64,000 nucleotides of DNA from Treponema sp. (GTDB taxonomy: Bacteria > Spirochaetota > Spirochaetia > Treponematales > Treponemataceae): NCBI GenBank assembly GCA_017484285.1, contig JAFUTH010000013.1, positions 1 through 64,000 on the forward strand. Reading direction: 5' to 3'. How positions within the stretch are numbered: position 1 is the first letter of the stretch; each line of letters opens with the position of its first letter. The translations under genes and the position numbers were made by a program. Under the pieces are notes generated by a model. It ran no database searches. It was not told where the DNA came from and saw nothing but the letters and a program-made list of their open reading frames with translations. This document shows positions 52,749 through 61,686 of this stretch, one piece after another.

Positions 52749-53519
52749 TTGAAAAAGGTATTGTTTGGGGTATGTGCTGCGGTTGCTGTTCTGGCATTTG
52801 TCGGCTGTGCTTCTACGTCTGGAGCGGCGGGGGCTACAACTGCCGACGGAAAATTTGTTATCACGGAAAATTCGGGTGTTGTGGGCTACTACACGTTCGA
52901 AGAAGAAATTACCGAGAGCATGGAGGTCGTTGACCATTCTGGCAATGACATTTCGGTATATACGGCGGCACTTGATGGCTCTGAGCTTGACGAGGGGCAT
53001 ACGGGTGACGGTTTGTATTTCAATGGAAACGATGAATACATCACGCTTGATCCTTCGGTGCTTGACGGCGATGGATTCACCTTTGCCGCATGGCTCAACC
53101 CGGAGGCTTGGAAAGTCTGGGCGCGTGTCCTCGACATCGGAAATCAAAAAGAAGATTTGTGGATTGGCATGGACTGGCAGACGCGCATGCTCCGTATGGA
53201 CGTACTCGGTGCGGCAGGTGCGGTCTCGGTGTTGTCTCCTTTGCCACCGATTGATGAATGGACGCATCTTGCCGCTACTATCGACGGGAGTGTCGCAAAA
53301 CTGTACATCAACGGAAAGCTCACGCAGCGCATCCCGTGTCGCGTAAAGCCGGCTCACATTGGTGCAAACGTGCAGGGCATTTATGTCGGTGCCTCAAACT
53401 GGCCTGACCCGCTCTTCCAGGGTGTGATGGACGATGTGTTGGTTGCGAACCGTGCGCTTTCTGCGGGTGAAATTGCAGCTGTGTACAAGGGTGTTGTTCC
53501 TTTCGACGAGGCTGAATAA
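52749..53519 (+). CDS. LamG/concanavalin-like surface lipoprotein
   Basis: 256 residues starting at TTG (52749) with GGAGG seven bases earlier. The lipoprotein signal ends in AFVGC. The mature part is one LamG-type jellyroll (about 40-250), with VVGYYTFEEE, GLYFNGNDEYITL, FTFAAWLNPE, WTHLAATIDGSVAKLYING and GVMDDVLVANRALSAGEIAAVY in the usual order. Such domains bind glycans, and some are parts of GH43 enzymes. No catalytic domain is attached here, so it is likely a surface arabinan-binding protein (inference). A terminator follows. Confidence 0.88.
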   Translation: MKKVLFGVCAAVAVLAFVGCASTSGAAGATTADGKFVITENSGVVGYYTFEEEITESMEVVDHSGNDISVYTAALDGSELDEGHTGDGLYFNGNDEYITLDPSVLDGDGFTFAAWLNPEAWKVWARVLDIGNQKEDLWIGMDWQTRMLRMDVLGAAGAVSVLSPLPPIDEWTHLAATIDGSVAKLYINGKLTQRIPCRVKPAHIGANVQGIYVGASNWPDPLFQGVMDDVLVANRALSAGEIAAVYKGVVPFDEAE

Positions 53520-53568
53520 ACGGACGTAGTGGTGGTCGGGCTTGCTTGAGACCACTTGCATAATACGG

Positions 53569-53605
53569 CGGTGGTTCTAACAAGCTCAGACCACCGATTT
53601 TTTTT
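53569..53605 (+). terminator. Terminator after the LamG lipoprotein gene
   Basis: CGGTGGT (53569-53575) pairs with ACCACCG (53590-53596), followed by eight T. Confidence 0.85.
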
Positions 53606-53617
53606 CTATCTTTCTAT

Positions 53618-54562
53618 ATGAACATTACTGACATTACCGAAAAAGACGAGGCAGAGCCTCTCATTCCTCAGCGCGCTGATCCATACGTATATTTTCACAG
53701 CGATGGCTATTACTATTTCACGGCGAGCGTTCCCGAATATGACCGCATTGAGCTTCGCCGCGCCTGGAGCGTAAAAGGGCTTGCGGATGCCGAGCCGCTT
53801 GTTATCTGGCGCAAGCACGCGAGTGGTCCGATGAGCTGGCATATTTGGGCGCCGGAACTGCATTTTATCAACGGCAAATGGTACATCTATTTTGCGGCGG
53901 GCAGGGCGGAAGACCCGTGGTGGATTCGCACGTGGGTACTCGAGAACACGAGCCCCGACCCGTTCTGCGGCGTATGGGAAGAAAAGGGCATCCTCGAAGC
54001 CGAGTGGGACAGCTTTATGCTTGACTGCACGGTCTTTGAGAACCGCGGGAACTGGTACGCGGTGTGGGCGCAGAAGCGAAAGGAGCGCGAGGAGAATTCC
54101 GCCCTCTATATCGCAAAGATGGAAAGCCCCACGAAGCTTTCCCTCCCGCAGACCTTGCTCACGTTCCCCGAATTCGACTGGGAGTGCAAGGGCTTCCGCG
54201 TGAATGAAGGCCCCGCAGTCTTGCAGCGGAACGGAAAAATCTTCCTCACATACAGCGCGAGCGCGACCGACGCGACGTACTGCATGGGGCTGCTCACCGC
54301 AGAGGATGGCGCGGATTTGCTCGACGCAAAAAGCTGGAAAAAGAGCGAAAAGCCGGTGCTCGTCACCGACGAGAAAAAAGGCATCTTCGGGCCTGGTCAC
54401 AACAGCTTTACCACGAGCCGCGACGGAAAGGACGACTACCTCATCTATCACGCGCGCCCGTATGCCGAGGTTGACTTGGCGTTTGCCCTATATGACCCGA
54501 ACCGTCACACTTGGGTAAAGCGGATTCGCTATGATTCTGACGGTACGCCGTTGTTCATGTAA
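53618..54562 (+). CDS. Cytoplasmic GH43 arabinofuranosidase/arabinanase
   Basis: 314 residues, no signal peptide, so it acts inside the cell. The five-bladed propeller family residues are visible: Asp in PQRADPYVYF (general base), Asp in FMLDCTVFENRG (pKa modulator) and Glu in RVNEGPAVLQ (general acid). GPGHNSFTTSRDG is a GH43 hallmark. The length fits single-domain GH43 enzymes that release arabinose from imported oligosaccharides. There is no ribosome site, and the start lies only 13 bases after the T run of a terminator, so how it is expressed is unclear. Confidence 0.9.
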   Translation: MNITDITEKDEAEPLIPQRADPYVYFHSDGYYYFTASVPEYDRIELRRAWSVKGLADAEPLVIWRKHASGPMSWHIWAPELHFINGKWYIYFAAGRAEDPWWIRTWVLENTSPDPFCGVWEEKGILEAEWDSFMLDCTVFENRGNWYAVWAQKRKEREENSALYIAKMESPTKLSLPQTLLTFPEFDWECKGFRVNEGPAVLQRNGKIFLTYSASATDATYCMGLLTAEDGADLLDAKSWKKSEKPVLVTDEKKGIFGPGHNSFTTSRDGKDDYLIYHARPYAEVDLAFALYDPNRHTWVKRIRYDSDGTPLFM

Positions 54563-54569
54563 CATCTCA

Positions 54570-54600
54570 TTGTCGGGCGCACAGTCCGGCAATTCTTTTT
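54570..54600 (+). terminator. Terminator after the cytoplasmic GH43 gene
   Basis: TTGTCGG (54570-54576) pairs with CCGGCAA (54586-54592) with one G-U pair, then TTCTTTTT. Confidence 0.7.
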
Positions 54601-54617
54601 AAAAAGGGGGACTCTCT

Positions 54618-57248
54618 ATGAAAAAAAAGAAAACTAGTATACGAGCATGTGCACTTCGTGCACTCCGCACGCTTCGTGCGTTTTCCGTGCTGCTTGCGCT
54701 TGGACTTATCGCCTGCCAACCAGAAGGCTCGGGTGGAACGACAGGCAGCACAAAGTCGGTCTCTTCAATTGCACTTGATTCTTCTCAGGCAACTACGTCA
54801 TTCGCTGCGGGGGACACGTTCACCGCAGACGGGCTTTCCGTTACGGCGACATATTCTGACGGCACAACGGGAAGCGTCTCCCTCTCAGACTGTAGTTTTT
54901 CTATCGGCGGAACGAGCTACACAAGCGGTACGACAAAGCTTTCTGCCGCAGGCTCTTTTACAGTCACAGTCACTTACAAAAAGCAAAGCGATACCTATAC
55001 GATTGCGGTTATTTCGACTGATTCTTCATCGTACGTTGCGCCGACATACAATGACAATTACGTCGCGGCGGGGCTTGTTTCGTTCTCGAAGCGAGCGCTG
55101 TGGAATCTCGCAAATACGCACGACCCGACGGTGTTCAAATGGACGGACGGGTACTACTACATGTTCGGAACCGACGCATCGTATGGAAACGAGCATGAGA
55201 AAGCGACGACGGGCAAGCACTTTCAGGGAAAACGCTCGCTCGACCTCGTAAACTGGGATTATGTGCCCGGCATTATGGACGATGCCCCCGACTGGGTTGT
55301 TACAAAGCTGAATGAAATCCGCGTGAATCTCCGTGCGGCAAAAATCGCTGCGGGTGAGACGCTTGCCGCGACGGAATTGCAGTCAATCGCAAAGGCTGAC
55401 ATCAGTTTCGGATATTGGGCACCGGTCGCCCGAGTCATTACGGTCGACGGCACGACGAAAGTGCGTCTGTATTACAGCATTGTCGTTGACAACTTCATCG
55501 GAAACGGCAAGACAGCGACCAATTCCGCGAATTTCGACAACACATGGAGCGAGCGAGCCTTTATCGGCGTGGCGGAGACCACAAATCCAAACGGCGGACC
55601 GAGCGCGTGGACTGATTTGGGCTTTGTCACTTGCTCTTCCTCTGATTTAGGCACAGACTACAGCCGGGAGTCTTTAACAGATTGGAGCGGCTATTTTTAT
55701 TTCAACGCGATTGACCCGACCTATTTTGTTGATGAAGACGATACCCACTGGATGATTTACGGAAGCTGGCACTCGGGCTTCGCGCTTGTCCGTATCAATC
55801 CGAGTACCGGTAAAATCGCTGCGGTTGATGGCAGCGATTATCTGTACGGAACCGTGACGGGCGATTTTGAGATGGGAAATCCCTGGGCAGACAGCGCAGA
55901 CGGATTGCGAAAGAACGGCTACGGCACGCGCATTTTCAGCCGAGGAACGAGTCGATGGCAGCCTTCCGAAGGCCCGGAGCTTATCAAGTACAACGGGTAC
56001 TATTGGCTTTTCTTCGCGAACGATGGTCTTGACGTGCCGTATCAGACCCGCGTTGTGCGTGCGCAAAAAATCGAGGGACCGTATTATGCAATTCAAGGCT
56101 CTGAAATGACCAGCAACGTAAGCGGAAAAGAGCAAAACAGTACGACCATTCTTCCGATTGTCACGCACCCGTACAAATTCAACGATGCGGACAACGGGCT
56201 TGGCTCATGCTACGGCTGGGTAGGCATCAGCCATTGCGCGATTTTTGATGACGGGGAAGGAAACTGGTTCTACATGAGCCAGCAGCGTCTTCCGGAGAAC
56301 GTGGCGGACAATGAGTATTCAAACGCGGTGATGATGGGCGGCGTGCGCCGCATCATGTGGACTCCAAAAAATGTGAATAGCACAGATGTATGGCCGATGG
56401 TACTTCCAGAGCGGTATGGTGCGATTCCCGAGGATTATAACGGCGGCGCGATTACGACTGATGAAATTCCGGGCACATGGCAGCACATTAATCTCGTATA
56501 CGACAAAGGAAAGATGGATCTGGCGAGCGAGCTGACGATGCAATCTGACGGCACGATGAGCGGCGCGCTTTCGGGAACATGGTCATTCTCAGAGGACAGT
56601 CAGCAGCTTACATTCTCTCCAACCGGAGGGACAGCCTTTGTGGTGACCGTTGCGCGTGAGGTGAACTGGGAATCAAGCCCGCGAACGCCGACCATCGTGT
56701 ATACGGGCTGTGTGAATGACAGCGCACGTAGTTTCACCTATTGGGGAAAGAAGGATTCGTCAGCGATTGCGACCTATGCCGACAAATACGCTTCTGCTGC
56801 ATTGCAGTCAACCTATACGATGACAATCACCGACGCGGCAAAGAATGATTTGGGGTGGTATTTGTATCCGCAATGGGGAACATGGACGTATGTTGTTGAC
56901 GACGGAAGTGGTGAGACTGAGCCCGCAAGTGTTTCTGGTGCAGGTGAATGGTGGACTGGTAGTGAGGAGAATCAAACTTCAAAGTACACCATCGCAGATG
57001 GCGGAACGCTTACATTCTATGTAAGCACGACAGATACGGTCTGCACAATGACTCTTAAAGGTTATTCTGCATCTGCAAATACAGATGTTGGCATAAACTA
57101 TCATAATGATAATGACTGTTGGGGTGAGGCAAAATCGTCGTATATAGCAGGTACAAATACTGCTATAGCGGCAAATTCTGCCCAAAGTGTCAAAATCGAA
57201 ATCACCCGAAATGGCGCGACCCAAACAGCAAAGATTTACAAGAAGTAG
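54618..57248 (+). CDS. Surface lipoprotein GH43 arabinanase with Ig-like domain
   Basis: 876 residues. A long basic signal ends in the lipobox LGLIAC (Cys near 33). A Ser/Thr tether and a bacterial Ig-like domain (about 45-135) follow, then a GH43 catalytic propeller (about 165-610) with Asp in NTHDPTVFKW, Asp in AIDPTYFVDED and Glu in PSEGPELIKYNG. A lipocalin-like beta domain (about 620-750) and a final Trp/Asn-rich beta domain (about 755-876) end the protein. It resembles large endo-arabinanases. Anchored to the outer membrane, it would cut arabinan at the cell surface. AAGGGGG precedes the ATG. Confidence 0.9.
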   Translation: MKKKKTSIRACALRALRTLRAFSVLLALGLIACQPEGSGGTTGSTKSVSSIALDSSQATTSFAAGDTFTADGLSVTATYSDGTTGSVSLSDCSFSIGGTSYTSGTTKLSAAGSFTVTVTYKKQSDTYTIAVISTDSSSYVAPTYNDNYVAAGLVSFSKRALWNLANTHDPTVFKWTDGYYYMFGTDASYGNEHEKATTGKHFQGKRSLDLVNWDYVPGIMDDAPDWVVTKLNEIRVNLRAAKIAAGETLAATELQSIAKADISFGYWAPVARVITVDGTTKVRLYYSIVVDNFIGNGKTATNSANFDNTWSERAFIGVAETTNPNGGPSAWTDLGFVTCSSSDLGTDYSRESLTDWSGYFYFNAIDPTYFVDEDDTHWMIYGSWHSGFALVRINPSTGKIAAVDGSDYLYGTVTGDFEMGNPWADSADGLRKNGYGTRIFSRGTSRWQPSEGPELIKYNGYYWLFFANDGLDVPYQTRVVRAQKIEGPYYAIQGSEMTSNVSGKEQNSTTILPIVTHPYKFNDADNGLGSCYGWVGISHCAIFDDGEGNWFYMSQQRLPENVADNEYSNAVMMGGVRRIMWTPKNVNSTDVWPMVLPERYGAIPEDYNGGAITTDEIPGTWQHINLVYDKGKMDLASELTMQSDGTMSGALSGTWSFSEDSQQLTFSPTGGTAFVVTVAREVNWESSPRTPTIVYTGCVNDSARSFTYWGKKDSSAIATYADKYASAALQSTYTMTITDAAKNDLGWYLYPQWGTWTYVVDDGSGETEPASVSGAGEWWTGSEENQTSKYTIADGGTLTFYVSTTDTVCTMTLKGYSASANTDVGINYHNDNDCWGEAKSSYIAGTNTAIAANSAQSVKIEITRNGATQTAKIYKK

Positions 57249-57261
57249 GCTCGCTCATTCG

Positions 57262-58200
57262 TCAGTTCTGTAATGCTTCAACGTCCTCGACAGGCAAGCC
57301 CGTAATCTCTGCGGCTTCCTGCGTGCTCATGCCGCGGTCAAGCAGCTTTTTTGCGGTGGCTTGCTTTTCGGCGAGGACGGCATCTTCGGTCTGTGCGTCG
57401 GCAAGCGTTGGTTCCGTCTGCTTTGGTTTGAGCGTGATGGCGGTTGGCTTGTAGTCTTCGGGCTTTGAGTCGTTGTTTGCGCCTACGAACTCAGAGAGAA
57501 ATTCGGTGATAACGCGGTTTTCGAGGGCGGGGTAGAACGTCATGATTTTGTCTTTGTCCCAGTCTGATGATTTGATGAGCTCCGTGTAGTCCGATGATAC
57601 TGCCTTGTATTCGCGGTTGACGAGTCGCTTTCCCGATGCGTCTGTGCCGAACACGCTCATTACGAGGCGCGCGGTGACTCCTTTGTTGCGCACGCCGTCT
57701 TTGACGATGACTTTCTGAAAGCGGAAATTCACGTAGAGCACGCTGGCAGCTCCGCTTTGCTTGCACATACTGCGGTTTAGTTTTCCGTTTGACGAGGTGA
57801 TTGCGTCGTATCCTTTTGCGGGAACGGTGTTGCCGAGATAGTCGAGAAAATTCTTGCCGGTGTCTTTGTATATCGGGCAATCTTTGAGCACGGTTGGATC
57901 GATGACCTCAAGTCCGAAGTCACGCATTCGCTCAGAGAGCAGGGCAGATGCCTCGTCGATGCGTTCTTGTGCGGTCGTATTTTCCGGATTTTTTTTGTTA
58001 ATCATGCGGTTGACGGCTCCGCTCAAGATTCCGTCGTCGACGGTCTCGGTGTTCGTGCTTTCATTGTACCAGGGCACGGATGGATTTCCGTAGACGGTCA
58101 TGATGGCGATTGGCGTGTAGGCCGACAAATCTGCTGGAACTGATTTGCAGGCAAAGAAGATAGGTACGAGGCACAGGATGCCGCAGATGCTTTTTTTCAT
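57262..58200 (-). CDS. Lipoprotein of unknown function with an Rpn-like C-terminal helical motif
   Basis: 312 residues with a lipoprotein signal MKKSICGILCLVPIFFAC. The middle (about 25-235) resembles no family I can name beyond a possible lipoprotein-assembly-type fold, with many short strands (AASVLYVNFRFQKVIV). The last 38 residues (AEKQATAKKLLDRGMSTQEA then AEITGLPVEDVEALQN) match the end of the Rpn-like protein at 51564, a helix-turn-helix-like unit usually found in cytoplasmic proteins. It is convergent with the surface GH43 gene (13-base gap). Confidence 0.8.
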   Translation of the reverse strand: MKKSICGILCLVPIFFACKSVPADLSAYTPIAIMTVYGNPSVPWYNESTNTETVDDGILSGAVNRMINKKNPENTTAQERIDEASALLSERMRDFGLEVIDPTVLKDCPIYKDTGKNFLDYLGNTVPAKGYDAITSSNGKLNRSMCKQSGAASVLYVNFRFQKVIVKDGVRNKGVTARLVMSVFGTDASGKRLVNREYKAVSSDYTELIKSSDWDKDKIMTFYPALENRVITEFLSEFVGANNDSKPEDYKPTAITLKPKQTEPTLADAQTEDAVLAEKQATAKKLLDRGMSTQEAAEITGLPVEDVEALQN

Positions 58201-58289
58201 GATGATTCCTCACATTCTGTTAAGAAATAATTTCAATATAAAAGAGTATAGCACAACTCCGTTCATTTATTCTGAAAATTCCTAATATG

Positions 58290-58293
58290 TATC
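58290..58293 (+). promoter_or_regulatory. Single TATC half-site before the secreted arabinanase promoter
   Basis: TGTATCAAAATTTTT with TATC at 58290. A partner 20 bp upstream is only a poor match. It lies 37 bp before the TATACT box. Confidence 0.4.
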
Positions 58294-58323
58294 AAAATTT
58301 TTCTTTCTTTCTGATAGAGGCTA

Positions 58324-58332
58324 TGGTATACT
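58324..58332 (+). promoter_or_regulatory. Extended -10 promoter of the secreted arabinanase gene
   Basis: TGGTATACT with TATACT at 58327-58332 and a TG extension. No clear -35 box. Confidence 0.6.
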
Positions 58333-58335
58333 AAA

Positions 58336-58365
58336 TATCAATAAAAGTTAAAACATATCAACTTT
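58336..58365 (+). promoter_or_regulatory. Direct-repeat pair at the transcript start of the secreted arabinanase gene
   Basis: AAATATCAATAAAA and ACATATCAACTTTT have TATC at 58336 and 58356, exactly 20 bp apart. They overlap the expected transcript start. Confidence 0.55.
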
Positions 58366-58391
58366 TTAGGATAAGAAAAGGAGAAAATGCC

Positions 58392-60176
58392 ATGAATAAG
58401 AAAATCCGCTTCGGTGTAGCTGCTGTCGTTGCCTGTTCTGTGCTTTCTGGAGCGTTTGCCGCAAAAAATGATGTGGACAAAGCGGTACTCACGAAATATG
58501 CGAATGCAAATGCATTCAATGGTTCTCAAGATATATGGGGGCCGCTCAATTGTCATGACCCCAAATTGTTTCAAGATGATGACGGCACGTACTACGTGTA
58601 TTCAACGGATGCTGCAATCGGCGGTGCTGGGCAAAAAGGTCTGCAAATCCGAACGTCAAAGGATTTGGTTCATTGGACGAGTCTTTCAAAATCAGCGATT
58701 CAGCGCAAATGGGATAAGGATTGGCTCAAGTGGGTCAACTTCAACATGGCGCAGGCCTCTACTTGGGCGCCAACGGTCATCAAGCAGAACGGTCTCTACT
58801 ATTTAATTCACGGCATTATCACCGACAGTCGTTCTCCGGGGAATCCTGATGCGGCAATCGCGCTCACGATTTCATCAAGCCCCACGGGACCGTTCTGGCC
58901 GGCGGCTCAGGCTGCTGCGAAGGATGCGAAGGTGGGCGAAATCCTCTCAAAACTCGGCGTCACGTACAAGCAGTCAAATATCGTTCGTTACACATGGTAC
59001 GACCGCTCATGGGACGATGATGACCCGAGCATTGCCGAGCAGTATTGCAACAATCTTGCGAACTATGACACGCACGCGGCGGCAGAGGCTGACACGGCAG
59101 GCGGTTGGGCGTATGGGTTCGGTGGAATCGATCCCGAGTTCGTCACTGATGTCGCAACGGGCAAAAACGTCGAATATGACATCAAAGGGCGAAAATGCCT
59201 CGGTTTGACGTACGGCTCATGGAAAGGCGGCATTGCGCTTTTGTATCTTGATGCCGTTTCTCTCAAGCCGGTCAATCCTGCTGACGGAAAAGAAATTGAC
59301 GCGCCTGCTGACACTGTTCCGGGCGCATTCGGAATCGCAATCGCGGGCGGTTACGGCGCGGCGTATGAGGGTGCGCAGGTCATCTACAACAGCAACACGG
59401 GCTACTACTATTGTTTCGTCTCTATGGGAAGCCTCGATTGGGATTACCGTGTCGGTGTCGGTCGTTCAAAGGAAGTCACTGGTCCCTACTTCGACGGAAG
59501 CGGAAAAAGCATGTACTTAGATGCAATGGCGGCGAGCAATTATCACGAAATCGGCAGCAAAATCATCGGCGGGCACGAGCTCGAAAAAGAATTCAGTTTC
59601 CGCTGTCAGGGCGGTCAGAGCATTCTGCGCGCGAATGACGGCAAGGTGCTCTTCGCCTGCCATGCGCGTACGAATTTCTTGCCGGGCTACTATTTCTTCT
59701 TGCAGGTTCATCAGCTCTTCTTCACGGATGACGGCTGGCCTGTCCTCAACCAAAATGAATACTACGAAGACAAAAACTTCACCGAAAAACTCGCCGCGCT
59801 CAAAGCGAGCGACATTGCGGGAAACTACGATGCAATTCTCACCGTGCGCAGTGCCGAAATGTCTGACTACAAGCCGTTCGGTCAGAACGAGCCGGTTACG
59901 GTCACTACTGCGGACGGCGTTCCTACGGCATCAAAGCAGATTGCGCTCAGCGCGGACGGCACGGTCACGGGTGCGTACACGGGCACATGGCAGCTCGCCG
60001 CTGACGGATACACGTTCTCGATTTCATTGGACGGTGTTGGAGACTTCCGTGGATATGCGCTTGATGCAGTCGACTGGGCGCGTCGAAAGGGCAAGAATCG
60101 CCGCACCATTACGTTCACGGCCTTTGATGGCGAGAAGACAGGCGAATACTTCTGGGGAAATAAACGCGAAAAATAG
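58392..60176 (+). CDS. Secreted GH43 endo-arabinanase
   Basis: 594 residues with a cleavable signal (MNKKIRFGVAAVVACSVLSG, then AFA). The GH43 domain (about 45-470) has Asp in LNCHDPKLFQDDDG (base), Asp in GIDPEFVTD and Glu in YEGAQVIYN (acid). The C-terminal part (about 475-594) is a small lipocalin-like beta domain (QIALSADGTVTGAYTGTWQL) that also occurs in the surface GH43 lipoprotein, so the two enzymes are related. It should cut alpha-1,5-arabinan in the periplasm or medium. AAGGAG precedes the ATG, and the promoter carries 20-bp-spaced half-sites. Confidence 0.9.
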   Translation: MNKKIRFGVAAVVACSVLSGAFAAKNDVDKAVLTKYANANAFNGSQDIWGPLNCHDPKLFQDDDGTYYVYSTDAAIGGAGQKGLQIRTSKDLVHWTSLSKSAIQRKWDKDWLKWVNFNMAQASTWAPTVIKQNGLYYLIHGIITDSRSPGNPDAAIALTISSSPTGPFWPAAQAAAKDAKVGEILSKLGVTYKQSNIVRYTWYDRSWDDDDPSIAEQYCNNLANYDTHAAAEADTAGGWAYGFGGIDPEFVTDVATGKNVEYDIKGRKCLGLTYGSWKGGIALLYLDAVSLKPVNPADGKEIDAPADTVPGAFGIAIAGGYGAAYEGAQVIYNSNTGYYYCFVSMGSLDWDYRVGVGRSKEVTGPYFDGSGKSMYLDAMAASNYHEIGSKIIGGHELEKEFSFRCQGGQSILRANDGKVLFACHARTNFLPGYYFFLQVHQLFFTDDGWPVLNQNEYYEDKNFTEKLAALKASDIAGNYDAILTVRSAEMSDYKPFGQNEPVTVTTADGVPTASKQIALSADGTVTGAYTGTWQLAADGYTFSISLDGVGDFRGYALDAVDWARRKGKNRRTITFTAFDGEKTGEYFWGNKREK

Positions 60177-60183
60177 ATTTTTG

Positions 60184-60209
60184 TATCAAGAATTTAAGAT
60201 TTGTATCAA
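60184..60209 (+). promoter_or_regulatory. Direct-repeat operator pair before the AraNPQ-like importer
   Basis: TTGTATCAA occurs at 60181 and 60201, so TATC lies at 60184 and 60204, exactly 20 bp apart. The second starts 12 bp before the -35 box. Confidence 0.65.
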
Positions 60210-60215
60210 TTTTTC

Positions 60216-60244
60216 TTGACAGATAAAAATACAGGACTTACAAT
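60216..60244 (+). promoter_or_regulatory. Promoter of the AraNPQ-like importer
   Basis: TTGACA (60216-60221), 17-bp spacer, TACAAT (60239-60244), close to consensus. Confidence 0.8.
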
Positions 60245-60303
60245 TTAAGTAGATAAAAAACTGACGGAGCGGTTCATCGTTCGTCAAAAAGGGGGAAAAG
60301 TAT

Positions 60304-61662
60304 ATGAAAAAAATACTTATGGCACTGGCAGGCGCTGTGCTGTGTGTTTCTACAGCGTTCAGCGAAGAACTGACACTCATGATTTACGCGCAGCCACAGG
60401 AAAAAGCGATTCTTGATAAGGTTGTCGCCCGTTTTGAACAGACCCATAAGGGCACGAAAGTTAAGTTCATTTCATCTACACAGAATGAATACGATGCAAA
60501 AATTCAGGCTCAGCTTGCTGCAAACAATTTGCCTGACGTCTTCTATCTTGGACCGGGTGGTGTCCGTCAGTATGTCGACAACAAAAAAGTTCTTGACCTC
60601 GCGCCGTACGTTAAGTCGGTCAAAGGCGTAAACTTTGAGGATTTGTATGAGAGCGCGGTTGACACATATCGCTATGATGGCAAAGAGCTCGGAAAGGGCG
60701 AGTCAATCTGGGCATTGCCAAAGGACTTTGGCCCGTTCGCGCTTGCGTACAATAAAACCTTGTTCGAAAAGTACAAGGTTCCGCTTCCAAGCAAAGACAA
60801 GCCGTATACGTGGCAGGAATTCATCGACGTATGCGAAAAGCTCACCAAAGATTTGAACGGCGACGGTCAAAACGATGTGTTCGGAACTGGTCTCAATGTT
60901 CATTGGGCGTTCATTCAGTTCGTATGGGGCAACGGAGCTGACTTCCTCAATGCGTCACATGACAAGGTTACGGTCGATGATCCGAAATTCATCGAGGCGT
61001 TGCAGTATTGGGCAAACATGACGCTCGGAAACAGCCAGTATCCGGTTGACGGTCTCTCAAAATTCAAGCCGGTTACACCAACGGCAACTCAGGCACAGTC
61101 ACTTGACACCTATCAGCGATGGATTAAAGGCGAGCTTGCGTTCTTCCCGGCAGGCCCGTGGGATTTGGCAAAGTTCAACGACCCGGAAGTCATCAAGTTC
61201 GAATATGACCTCATTCCGTGGCCAGTGCACACGGCTGCAAATCAGACGGCAACCTATCGTGGTGGCGTTGGTTTTGCGGTCGCGGCAACATCAAAGAACC
61301 CGCAGTTGGCGGCGGAACTTGCGTTGTATTTGTCTGCTGATGAAGAAGCAAACAAAATGTATTCAGACATGGATTTGCAGATTCCGAACCTCAAGTCTTT
61401 GGCAAGCCGCTACACCTCAAAACCTGGCAAACCGGCGAACCGTCAGGAGTACATCAACATCATCTCAAAGACAGGCCGACCGTGGCCGAGCGATTACACC
61501 TACAACAGCGTGTGGTACGACAAATTCTATATGGGCATTCAGCGCGTATTGGACGGCAAAATGTCTGCAAAGGATTACTGCACGAAGATTCAGCCGCAGA
61601 TGCAGCGAGAACTTGACAAGGCTCTTCAGCGGGCAAAGCAGAGTGCGGCACGAAACAAGTAG
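60304..61662 (+). CDS. Oligosaccharide ABC transporter substrate-binding protein, AraN/MalE-like
   Basis: 452 residues. The signal MKKILMALAGAVLCVSTAFS has no lipobox Cys, so the protein is free in the periplasm. Family-1 solute-binding features follow: LTLMIYAQPQEKAILDKVVA, LAANNLPDVFYLGPGG, and FFPAGPWDLAKF near 280. It is first in a three-gene importer operon beside secreted arabinanases, so arabino-oligosaccharides are the likely ligand. GGGGG precedes the ATG. Confidence 0.93.
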   Translation: MKKILMALAGAVLCVSTAFSEELTLMIYAQPQEKAILDKVVARFEQTHKGTKVKFISSTQNEYDAKIQAQLAANNLPDVFYLGPGGVRQYVDNKKVLDLAPYVKSVKGVNFEDLYESAVDTYRYDGKELGKGESIWALPKDFGPFALAYNKTLFEKYKVPLPSKDKPYTWQEFIDVCEKLTKDLNGDGQNDVFGTGLNVHWAFIQFVWGNGADFLNASHDKVTVDDPKFIEALQYWANMTLGNSQYPVDGLSKFKPVTPTATQAQSLDTYQRWIKGELAFFPAGPWDLAKFNDPEVIKFEYDLIPWPVHTAANQTATYRGGVGFAVAATSKNPQLAAELALYLSADEEANKMYSDMDLQIPNLKSLASRYTSKPGKPANRQEYINIISKTGRPWPSDYTYNSVWYDKFYMGIQRVLDGKMSAKDYCTKIQPQMQRELDKALQRAKQSAARNK

Positions 61663-61686
61663 GTACTAGCTAACGAGGAGCTTTTT

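Noticed and set aside
53606..54451. Long minus-strand frame of 281 codons over the cytoplasmic GH43 gene
   Set aside because: The plus-strand protein has all GH43 catalytic motifs. The antisense frame has no recognisable domain.
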